Shown: positions 12,649 to 23,216 of the stretch, in pieces | How positions within the stretch are numbered: the first letter of the stretch is position 1 | Layout: every line of letters begins with the position of its first letter | DNA from: Rotaria sp. Silwood1 | Lineage: Eukaryota > Rotifera > Eurotatoria > Philodinida > Philodinidae | Reading direction: 5' to 3' | NCBI GenBank assembly: GCA_905250075.1 | Contig: CAJNOP010000346.1 | Coordinates: 57,951 to 121,950, forward strand | DNA length: 64,000 bases | Translations under genes and position numbers: made by a program | The notes under the pieces: generated by a model | Seen by the model: the letters and a program-made list of their open reading frames with translations, nothing else | Database searches by the model: none | Told to the model about the DNA's origin: nothing

Positions 12649-14429
12649 ATATGTATACAAAAATTTTTATAACATAATTATGTTTCGTTTTTTGATATTT
12701 TTCAATTGTACTATTTCAAGCAGTGCTTTATTTTTCTTAACTGTAGATTCGTTTTTAGTCTATAAGCAGAGTTCAGAGTATAAGTGATATCAGCATAGAG
12801 ATGAAAGAACAATTTATTGTACAAGTGAAAAGTGATAAAAGATATTGAATTTTCTAGAAAATGTCCGCTACCTCGCATATCAGAAGAAACAATATTTCAC
12901 TCAAATTCATAAAAAGGAAATTCCCATCAATGTTGAGATTCAGTCAAGCCTGTGAAAAACTGAACCATATCCACGTGATGATTATACAACTGATTACATA
13001 AAAAATTAAACTTTTCTTTTTTGGCATCAATAGCATGAATGGATTTAATGAAAACAAACTCTTCGATCGTGTTTCATTCATTTTTGTCATCAGACATTGT
13101 ATTGCTAATGGAAAGGTACTTTTGGCACTTTCTTTAATTGTTCGAAAATTACACTTTGAAAAAAACAAAGTGAATGTGTTTTTCATTTTCTTTTCTACCA
13201 CTTTTAAAATAGTATTGCAATCATTAAAAGACAAACAAAAAAAACCGTTAATAATATTTTGTTGTTGTCCATATTATTTTTGGTGTCAATAGAAGAAAAA
13301 ATTGAAAATTTCGTTTTTTTTTTTGTATTCTTGATTCTTCTTTGCTTGACGAGAAAAAAAGTCGATATTTGCTCGATGTACTTGCCATTCAATGAAAGAA
13401 TCGACTTCCAAGTAGAGTTTCTATGGACTTAAAAAGTTGTTCATTGCAATCATGCACAGAAAAAAAAACGTCTTTAGCTAAAACATACATCAAAGTTTGT
13501 ATAAATTAAGTTTTTTTGCATCAGCAACCTTCAGTTTCATCGAAGAGATAACTAAGTTTTTCAAACACTTTGATGGGTGAAAATCTGAAATAAGGACATG
13601 ACAGAAATATGTGGCCTTCCTTTGGCTTGATTTATTCAGTTAAACTGAATAACACTTCATTGACATTGTAACACTATAATTGAAAAAACATCACCGAAAA
13701 AAAATCTAGTTACTCATTTATCACAGTTCGTTCAATTCGCTTGATATCAGCTACTTCTACAAGTGAAAAAGAGCTTTTTTTCCGAATGTAACTGGTTTTA
13801 CAAGAATAATAAATTCCTTCTCACCTAGAATAGTTAGATAAGATCTTCTTTCTATTTCTTTTAAAGTAATTATTGTTTAAGAAGATATTCATGTTATTGG
13901 ACAGCAAAATGAAATGAATAGAATCTCAAAAGAATCATTCATTGATTGAAAACCAAGATGATTCTGTAAGTACTTCGTTGATGTTTTTTTCGAGAAAAAG
14001 CAAAAGTGTGATTAGATCATTTTTTTTCAAAGTACATCTATTCTATTCCATCAAATTTAATGTTAGAGAACGACTCCAGGACAAAAAAATCAAACAAATG
14101 TTGTCATAGTGCTGTACTAATAAAGAAAAATATAAAAAGACTCCAAAGTTGCATTTCATACCATACAAACGAATCGAACAAACATCGAATAAAGGTGATT
14201 GAAAGGTGAATTCAAGTTTTTTTGTTGAAACTTTTCTGTTACATTAAGCAATTAGTTTATTTTTTTTGATGACTATGCAAAGTGTTAAATGCGTGTAGTT
14301 TTATAACAATATCATCGATAGAGTCACTGAAGCAGTGACATCGTATTGGAATATTCAATAGCCATCGTCGTTACTTACAGCTTGAAGGACATCCGACACC
14401 TTGTTGTACACGTGCAGGATGTAGCAAAA
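12649..14429. other. Intergenic, nothing recognised
   Basis: AT-rich, with ORFs open on both strands at 12944-13392 that overlap each other and resemble no family known to me. I see no repeat pair. Confidence 0.3.
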
Positions 14430-15650
14430 GTATAGACATCCCATGACCCTCGCAGATATATGCTGATACAAATGCTTATTTTATTTTCATGACGACTCAC
14501 ATTGATCTGCTTATGGCATGTATAAACGAGAATATCAAAGTATTACTCGATGCCGTAGTATTGCAAGAAAAAGTTTGAGAAAAGTGAAAAGTCACTCTAA
14601 TATAATTATAGAGTATTTTACAAGAAACGCATTTTATCAACTTTTACAAAATATTGAGCATTCGATTTTGATGTTTTTATGCGATAATAATTAATTTGTA
14701 GACTTTCCACTTTATATCATATGTAATCGTTGCTGTTTAAGTGCAAAGATTAATAATAAGAAGTAAATTGTTGTTTTTTTTGTCTCAAGAATTCTTAGAA
14801 TATTACCTTATAAATTCCTAAAAATTGTCGATTATTAGTGACATTGTCCCTTCTAAACTACACCAAAGGGTATGTTTAGACATTGCAGATCAAAATAGCT
14901 TGCAATAGCTTAATGAAAACAAACCTGCAACAAAAGACCTAGCAAATATCCAATAATGAGTCTATGAGCTGATGGTATTCAGGTCTCTATAAGATTACAG
15001 TACCAGTGACGCCATGAATGTCTGAAAACTTTCCTTTGAATTCATTACGGCCATTTTGGTTAAGTAATTGCAAGCTGTTTCATCTGCTATTTATAACGGT
15101 ATTTCCTGGTGTACTAGTAAAACAATTCACTGATTTTATCGAGTTAATTCATTCTCAAAGTCTATTCAAATAACATCATTTCAAAAAATCTCATGTACTT
15201 CTTACAACTTGAACCCATCTAGACTATCAATAAACTACTTGTTGATCGAACTACACCTAAAGTAGGTATATTCCCATAGAGAGCCTCTTATCCCTAAGCT
15301 GTAAACTTAAACAAGATCGATCACATTTGAAATAGACTAGAAAATATAAAATTCAATTACTATCACATAAAAACATCAAAACTGAAAGCTCAGTATGTCA
15401 TAAAAATTGGTTAAACGCGTTTGTTATAAAAAAATTCTATAATTATGCTAAAGTGACTTTTCACTTTTCTCAAACTTTTTCTTGCAATATCAAAAGTCAA
15501 CTAGAGAGACATGGCGAGATCGAATAGTGCTGAGATACTCACAAGTACATATGCCATAAGTAGATTAATACGATTCATTACGAAAATACAATAAGAATTT
15601 TTGTGAGCATATATCTGCGAAGGCGAAGATATCTATAATTTTAAGATCGT
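14430..15650. repeat. Diverged inverted-repeat element, arms about 200 bp
   Basis: The left arm (about 14430-14615) and the reverse complement of the right arm (about 15430-15650) share CTTATGGCAT, CGCAGATATATGCT and a near-identical 54-bp block beginning TATTGCAAGAAAAAGTTTGA. The outer parts have diverged more than the inner block. Between the arms lies about 800 bp with no ORF. It may be a decayed foldback transposon or an inverted duplication of an exon, since both arms can be read as a hydrophobic peptide. No target duplication is visible. Confidence 0.6.
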
Positions 15651-16048
15651 GCTTAAGCTATCAACAATGGCCTGTTCTTTCAGTATTTTTCTTTTTTTTC
15701 TTCAGCAATAATGTCCTTAAACGGGTGTACCGGCAATTTTCAATTAGTGCCGGTTCAATTAGAACTAACATTATACCGCGTAGTTCGGACTGCATCGGTA
15801 TACTACTGGTAAGACGATAGTGTAAGCCATGGGAAATGTTGAACAAATGCCGAAAATATTTTAAATGAATAGGTAGAGGAATTTGCATTCGATTCGAGCT
15901 TCTGTCTATTTCTAAAGAAACTTCTACATCTTAAAATTAGCCGTATGCTTCTAAGGGTTATTGCATGTAAGTTTCTCACTTGAATCCTATCAGGACTGAG
16001 CTGACAAGATTTTTCGAATTAAAAAGTTTGCTGTTTTGATTTGTACAG

Positions 16049-16291
16049 GATGACCAGTAGTATAGGAGATCAGCCAAACTCTTCAGAATATAAAATCGAA
16101 CACGAAGATGACGGTATATCATCATGCAGTTCAGATATACAATCTTTGGCAAGGAAAAAATCTAGAGAAAGTAGGGATCAAAAACAGAAGCGGACTTTGG
16201 TCGATGCGTATGATTTCAGTTGCAGGTTAAGACAATGTACATTCACATGTGCATACAGAGTTGTAATCAGTAACGGTAAACGGTCAGTCTA
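16049..16291 (+). CDS. Short unrecognised ORF with a possible 5'UTR intron
   Basis: An 80-residue frame starts at the ATG just after TGTACAG (acceptor at about 16048); a donor GCAT|GTAAGT at about 15967 would give an 82-bp intron in the leader. The peptide is hydrophilic with an acidic Ser-rich start (SSEYKIEHEDDGISSCSSD) and a basic stretch (RKKSRESRDQKQKR). A second donor-like CAG|GTTAAG after SCR suggests that the real exon ends at about 16225. No family is recognised; it could be an N-terminal exon of a nuclear protein or a chance frame. Confidence 0.25.
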
Positions 16292-16299
16292 GTAGAGCA

Positions 16300-17865
16300 T
16301 TCTTTACCAGTCGATATAGGTTTTTTCCAGGTTGCATTTATTTTTAGAATAATTGATCAAAGAAGTGTTTTTGTCTCAAACTAAACCATTTTTACTCATG
16401 TTAGTGACTATTTCTGTGCAGTGAATATGTATCCAAATACATTTATCTATTTTACCAAGCTCCTTTAGTATCAAATTTTAGTATCGAAATAAAATAGAAT
16501 CACTGTTCATCTTTGTAGTTTATTATACAGTTATTTTTGTTTCCTATTATTTATACCATATCTTTCGCAGAAACATAAGAGGTAACAAAGAAAATCTACT
16601 GTGAGAAGCTGAGTGCACCTACAGTTGATTCATAATTTCTATGTCCGATGAACGTCTCATTAGTTTACAAAGCTAATAGAGAAATGGATAGCCCTATGAA
16701 ATTATATCTCCATTGATAGATGCCAAAAGAGAAAACTTATGAAAACATGTAGTTAAATATGATGCTATTAGTTTAACTAATATGGGAAAGCTAAGGGGGA
16801 AAAGCGAACACTCCATATTTCACGTACACTTCATTGTATTTCAGTGTACTTCAACGATATATCAAAGCTATTTTTACAACTTCCTAAGCCATATCAAGTC
16901 TAGTACCACCATGCGTTATGAGCATACTACTTTGAGTTCATTTTATATATGTATACCTGACAGTACAACTCAAATACTTCATCGAAATTCATTGATGCTC
17001 AAATTTCGATGTAAAATAAAGTATTTGAGATTTATTATCAGACACATTAATATGAAATGAATTCAAACTAATAAATTCATGGCACATAATGAAACTAGTC
17101 TGGGCATGGTAAGAAGTTCTAAGGGATGGTTTTGCCATATCTTTGGAATACACTGAAATTCAGAATTTTCGCTTTTTCCTCCTTGATCAAACCTGATCAT
17201 GTATATGATAGGTCATGCCGAGAAATCTCCTGAATCGTTACAGACATATCAACATCTCTTTTACAGTCTGTCATTAGGTTGAAAGTAAATCGATATGCTT
17301 GCCATGGTCTTTGAGGCAAGCTACGAGACATAGAGTTCATTTTCTTGTTTTAGATTTGAATCGTATAGGATGATAAAAGTTAGAAATGACTCGTGCTAGT
17401 CTACTGATCAGTCTGCTCCGCTCGACCAGTTTAGATCACTACTGGTGAAAATATTTATTCAAGTGACAACTTCAACAAATACTGTAACTTCGGCACGAAA
17501 TGCATATATATGTATTGTTAAAATCTCTTCTTCATTGATGATTGCTGTGCAAAAGCGTTGCACGTCATACAAAACAAAATTTAATGAATGCTTTGTATGC
17601 AGATGTTTACCAACCGTCATAAAGGGCAATTTGAATCGTTGAAATTGAAGGCTACTCATAAGTTCTTAGTTTGATTGCTGAATATACATCCATTCTTCAT
17701 CAACTCACATCATGGCCCACCACTTTGTAAGCTTTCCCTACACATCTATAAGTGAAAATATCCATCTAAGTTAAAAGACAAGCAACTTAACCTTACTATC
17801 CAATATCTGAATAATGTCCCAATAAACAAGAAGATATTTTGTACTATTTTAGATTAGTGAAAATT
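16300..17865. other. Intergenic, nothing recognised
   Basis: Only short unrelated ORFs on both strands; no repeat or known motif seen. Confidence 0.35.
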
Positions 17866-20800
17866 ATGTCCAACGCTTTTACCATTGTTCTTATCGGACT
17901 ATGTTCTATTCCATGCGTCGCTTTCACGACAAGTATGGCAATTTTTCAACAAACTTGTGCGCATTGTTTTTGTTGATTTTTCTATTGATTTAGCTCAGTG
18001 TATTTCTTTGTATGGGCAGTGTGGCGGTATAGGATATCATGGTTCAACTCTATGTTGCTCACCAGGTTTTTGCCAATATGATAACTCCTCGTACTCACAA
18101 TGTTTGACAGGTACGCCCATGTCAACATCGACGGCAGTATCGACAAGAATACTCATGGCAGCATCAATGGCAACATCGACTCGAACGACTACGAAAACAT
18201 CAGCGGCAACATCGANNNNNNNNNNTACGAAAACATCAACGGCAACATCGACTCGAACGACTACGAAAACATTAACGGTAACATCAACTCGAGCGACTAC
18301 AGCAACATCAACGAGAACATCGATTAAGACGATCACAGCAACGTCAACGCGAACAACTACGATGACATCAACAGCAACGTCAACTCGAACGACTACGGCA
18401 GCATCAATAGGTACATCGACTAGAACGATCACAGCAACGTCGATAGTAACTTCGCCATTAACAACAAGTAGTGTTCGAGCTTCCACTGGTATGTAACTTG
18501 TTTATTCGATGATTTTCTACTTATTTACTTGATGGGTTGCTCATAGTTGGAAGCTGCAGTAGCCAATATGGCCAATGTGGTGGAATCGGATGGATCGGTC
18601 CGACTACATGTTGCTCAGGATCAAGTTGTATTCTGAACAATGCATACTATTCACAATGTCTGCCAGTTACGAACAGTTCGGGTAATAGTACAATTGCTAT
18701 AAATCCGACCACCACTCCAGTTAGCATGTCTTCATCATCCACTGTACCCATGTCACAAAAGACGGATCAGTTTTAGAGGTTAACCGTCGGTTTTTGCCCG
18801 GTTTTCATCGCATGGGCGTCTATTAGCACTCGTAGTACTGTTGTCGGTTCAGCAAGTACCAGTGCTAAAGGGACCACTCAATAGTTGATGAGTCTGGTAA
18901 GCTCCGATCCTAAAATGCAAGTAAAGTACAATGTAAAACAACGTTTTTTTTACGAGACCTAAAAAGTTTCTTCCTGGAGACACAAATTCGGAAGGTTGTT
19001 CTGATTTCGTATAAAAAAGGCTCAGTATCAAACTTTTTATGGGCAGCTATAATACAGGTTTTGTACTCAGGCTTCTATAATAGTTCCAGTATCAATATCA
19101 ATGTATTCATATACTTTTATTTCTTAACCTATTCTCTACTTATTATACTGAATCCCTTATTGCTATACTTAACCCATTATAAGTATGCCTACCCACTCAC
19201 TCGTATATGTAGTGCATAATTGCTGTACCTGAATAATTGTTCCTATGACTAGCCGCTTATTCCTATGTCAAATCAATCACTTTTACATTTAAACCCTTAC
19301 GCATACAGACACCCCCTTCTCCTTGTGTCACAGCTCTTTTTCCTATATCTAAATCCTAATACCTGTACTTTATCTCTAAATTCTATGCTTAATCTCCAAT
19401 ATCAATAGTCAACTCCTTTGGAGTATGTCTGATACCCTATCCCAGTATCTAACACGTAATTTTTATACCTGAAGCCTTATTCTTGTACTAAATCCATGAT
19501 CCCGATATTGAACCACTGATAACTATACTTGATCCCTTAAAACCTTACTTAACATTCTACAGTCTTGGACCAAAAAAGGCCGTCCCCTGAAAATAGTACT
19601 ATTTGTCATGATATTAGGATCATATTTCGGATGTATATAGACCAAGATGAATCCTCATCACAAGCACCAACTTAACCTATATTCACTGAGACATATTGAA
19701 GCCAGTCAGACACATCCAAATCAGGATAGTTTCGATCAATTTACTTGAAAACCTGGTCAGAAAGTCATCATAGAAATATGAGTTTGTTCTCAAAGCTTAT
19801 CTTCAGAACTTTAGTTCTGTACGGAAAAATATAGAGCTATGGTATGAGTTATTTACCGCATATCATGCCAATTACTGGGATCTTGAGAGCATGATTTGGC
19901 ATTTAGGCACAAAGAACTATGTAAAGGGATCTTTGTTTTTTGCTTAGAAAATTATCTCTAACTTGTCTTAGAATGGGGAAATAACCAAAGCATTTTCCGT
20001 AACACGCTATACGACGCACGACAGCATAGGTGATTTTCGTTGACATGTAATTGAAAGAACAGTGAAATCTCTCATGAGGGTTAAAATATGGAGCTTTCTC
20101 TCGACTAATAAATTCGGTGGAATCATGTATTTTTTAGTACAAGTCTGAACAACACTTTCCTTTGCAACCGTACTTCACATGCATAGTCTGATACTCTTAT
20201 CTCGAGCTTACTTTGTGCTCAGTCGTCAATGGCTTCTTCTCGAAGGTGACTATCCGAAACGTATTCTAATTTTTGGATAATGTTGAAGCTGCTGTATTAT
20301 TTAATGACCTCGTCATGGTCGCTGTTGAGCCAGGATACTAATCCAGCAGAGAACTTGCGAACATTATTGAAGGCATGCGTTTTGTTTCGAAAATCCATTG
20401 AATATGAGAGGGTTGGCCAAATTAATCAAGCGAGAATAAAAATTACTACCATATGATTGAAGTGAGGAAGTTATTCTTGACAAGAAATTCCATTTCAGAC
20501 GCTGATTGACCTCAACGATTATACGCACGTTGTGCTTTGACTATTCAATTCCAACAACAGAAATGATAAGCAAAACAGTTGCTAAGCAGTATGATGCAGT
20601 TCCCTCTCCTATCTTGGTAAAGTTTTGGATAACAGAAAAACAACTAGCATCATAATTTATGATAATCTAGCAGAAATCATTTCTGCTGCCACGCGTCTTT
20701 TAATATCTGACGAAAAGTGTTTTGATTGTTTCAATACTCCAAGGCAAGCTAGAGGTGATATTTTTAAGCAAAAAATCTAAGACCTCTTTACATAGTTCTT

Positions 20801-22138
20801 TGTGCCTAAATGCCAACTCATGCCCTCAAGATCTCAGTAATTGGCAAGCTATGTCATAGATGGATGCAGATATGATTGAATAGAAAATCAATCTATGTAC
20901 ACCTACATCCTTATTACTAATATTGCTGTTTGATATAATTAGGCTGTGGTACTATATACAGTCAATGTGGTGGAATTGGATGGACAGGCCCGACTACGTG
21001 TTGTGCAGGATCAATATGTACTTTCAATAATCCCTACTATTCGCAATGTCTGCTAGTCATAATCAGTTCTAGCAGTACTACGTTGTCGATGAAATCGACC
21101 ACTAATCGAGTGAATATGTCGTCGTCCTCTATTGTATCTACTAGTACTCGTAGTATTACCGTTGGTTCAACGAGTACTAATGCTAACAGAACCACTCGTA
21201 AGTAAGTGAGCCTGAGAAGCTCATATCATAGGTTTGCTTTATATATTCGGTCTTTACGAATATTCCTGTTTGATAGAACTAAGCTGTGGCACGACGTACA
21301 GTCAATGTAGTGGAATAGGATGGACAGGACCGACTACATGTTGTGCAGGATCAAGTTGTACTTTTAACAATGAGTATTACTCACAATGTTTACCGACAGC
21401 AGGTTCGTCTTCATCGTCCATTTCTACAAGCAGTACTATTCGTTCGAGCACGATGTCGTCTGTCAATACCGGTACAACAGGCGTAACGACTCGCTATTGG
21501 GATTGTTGCAAAGCAAGTTGTGCCTGGCCAGGCAAAGCCCAAGTTACGAATCCCGTGAAAACATGTTCTTCAGATGGTGTTACTGCCGTCGATTCTAATG
21601 CACAATCGGGTTGCGACGGTGGTAACGCTTATATGTGTAATAATCAACAGCCATGGAGTGTCAATACCACGCTAGCCTACGGTTATGCTGCTGCTAATAT
21701 AGCTGTTAGTAAAGTCACTTTTATTTAACATACATATCTGAAAAGAGATTCTTTTAGGGCCAGTCGGAGGCTACATGGTGTTGTGCTTGCTATGCACTGC
21801 ATTTCACATCAGGTTCCGTGATTGGTAAGCAACTCGTCGTTCAAGTAACAAATACTGGCGGTGATCTTGGAAACAATCATTTTGATCTTCAAATGCCAGG
21901 TGGAGGAGTAGGTATTTTCAACGGATGTATAAGGCAGTTTCCCGGCAATTATAGTTGGGGTGCACAATATGGCGGTGTTAGTCAGCGGTCAGATTGTGCC
22001 AAACTACCAGCTGTAATTCAAGTGGGTTGCTATTGGCGTTTCGATTGGTTCATGAATGCCGATAACCCAACAATGACTTTTCGTGCAGTACCGTGTCCAA
22101 CTGCTCTCACTGCAAACACTCAATGCATTCGAAATTGA
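17866..22138 (+). CDS. GH45 endoglucanase with four CBM1 cellulose-binding modules, six exons
   Basis: Exon 1 (17866-17932) encodes a signal peptide, [20 protein letters not shown]. Exon 2 (17994-18488) holds CBM1 number 1 ([12 protein letters not shown]...YSQC) and a long Thr/Ser-rich linker interrupted by a 10-N gap. Exon 3 (from 18547) holds CBM1 number 2; exon 4 (20943-21201) CBM1 number 3; exon 5 (21284-21713) CBM1 number 4, a Ser/Thr linker and the start of the catalytic domain ([13 protein letters not shown], with the family's first catalytic Asp); exon 6 (21758-22138) the rest, including [17 protein letters not shown] with the second catalytic Asp. All the GT..AG junctions listed keep the frame. 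Exon 3 has lost its expected donor; using GG|GTAATAG at 18681 rejoins exon 4 in frame across a 2.26-kb intron containing a foldback element, but this is inferred. The enzyme should hydrolyse beta-1,4-glucan outside the cell. CBM1 is typical of fungi, so fungal acquisition is likely. Confidence 0.85.
18110..18480 (+). repeat. Thr-rich linker microrepeat, about 30-bp period
   Basis: Degenerate units around ACATCGACTCGAACGACTAC encode T/S/A/K/R-rich linker sequence. They keep frames open on both strands, which explains the minus-strand ORF here. The assembly gap 18216-18225 falls inside the array, so its copy number is not reliable. Confidence 0.8.
18216..18225. other. Assembly gap of 10 N in the linker repeat
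   Basis: Ten undefined bases. The surrounding repeat units suggest a collapsed or unresolved repeat. Confidence 0.99.
19080..19555. repeat. Decayed ~22-bp tandem repeat (TATTCCTATACTTAATCCCT-like)
   Basis: About 480 bp within the long intron show a recurring pattern such as cttattcctatgtcaaatc, cttattcttgtactaaatcc and ctatacttgatcccttaaaa. Units are heavily diverged but keep the order TATTCCTATACTTAATCCC. No coding potential. Confidence 0.55.
19858..20862. mobile_element. Foldback element with ~120-bp terminal inverted repeats
   Basis: The sequence CCAATTACTGGGATCTTGAG near 19870, running to about 19980, reappears inverted at 20740-20862 with roughly 85-90% agreement by eye, including GGCATTTAGGCACAAAGAAC. 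The interior, about 750 bp, has no transposase. It sits in the intron between CBM1 exons 3 and 4 of the cellulase gene. I cannot define exact ends or a target duplication. Confidence 0.7.
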
Positions 22139-23216
22139 ACAGTAAGTTCAGCATCACTTACGAGACATATATGTGTGCTCATTTTATCCATCGTTGTGAA
22201 TTTTATTCCGAGATAATTTCAAATAAAACAAGCACTACTTGAATATCTATCTTTATGAAGGATCGAGTCGAGTAGAATATACTCAATTTGTAGTGCTATT
22301 CGCTCATCTTGACCGCATTTACTAATTTCTAAGTGATATGACATCGCAAGTTCGTTGAACAAGGACGTGGGTCTGCGTGAACGCTTATGCAAATACAAAA
22401 GAGATGAACACCAACACCCACGGACACGCTCTTTCGTGTTTCAGAACACCGTCGGTATTGTTCATTACAATTTGATTGTATACATTTTTCAGGCAAAACA
22501 CGAAACGATAATATAACTATTCAAATAAACTTCTTGGGTTTTTGACGAAAAAGTAGCAATACCGTAAGCAAATATGAAGAGGTTTCGTTCCAAAACTATG
22601 GGATGAAGTGAAAGTGGAAATAGGTTGTAGTGAAAGAGAAGACCAATGCCCACACCCTTTTCTCAGATTTCCATTTAAAAAGACCCGAATATGACATAGT
22701 AGTCTATGCATTATCAGTCGCCTGAGATCTTTTTCTCAAGATGAATCATAAGATCACGATTTTGCTCTCTCTACTAAAAGACTTGAAAAGCTCTAATTCT
22801 TCAGAAACACATCGGTACATCTTTCTCTCTTTTATTGTTTTGGCATCATACGTCTTGTTACGTGACCTTTTTTTGTCTGAAGGATCTCAGTTTTATTTTG
22901 CTTCTTCCAATCGGTTTACCAGATAGACATAATTTGCCCAAGATAAGACTTAAAATCAAGAATTTACCGATTTCAATCGATAGACAGACAGAAGTATTCT
23001 TTCAATTAATCACGCGAAAAGTTCGTTTTATTTTTATTTTCTGATTGCTTTCACATTATTAAGTAAGACGGTGTAGTACAATGCAGTCTAGGTATATAAT
23101 CATGTTTATTAATGCAGAATACAAAGAATAAATTTAGTATGATAAGTTTAAAAGTCTTAGTTGAGCATTGTCAATAACTCAATGTGTTATATCAGTAGCT
23201 TCTATTATCTACTGAT
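22139..23216. other. Intergenic between convergent genes; 3' flank shared with a second locus
   Basis: 22800-23050 is clearly similar to 31990-32230, the flank of the paralogous GTPase gene, so the duplication covers 3' non-coding DNA too. Short G-rich motifs (ACACCCACGGACACG near 22412, GCCCACACCC near 22648) lie in the middle. The ORFs at 22741-23044 are in this flank and show no family. Confidence 0.5.
22800..23216. repeat. Segmental duplication, copy A 3' flank (partner 31990-32410)
   Basis: Shared blocks such as TCTTTTATTGTTTTGGCATC / TCTTTTATTGCTTTAGGCATC and AATCACGCGAAAA show that the duplication extends at least 400 bp past the stop codons of the two paralogues. Divergence is higher than in the coding parts. 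Confidence 0.7.

Noticed and set aside
18037-18486. Minus-strand Val/Asp-rich ORF
   Set aside because: Antisense of the Thr-rich linker of the cellulase gene; ACN repeats keep the opposite strand open.
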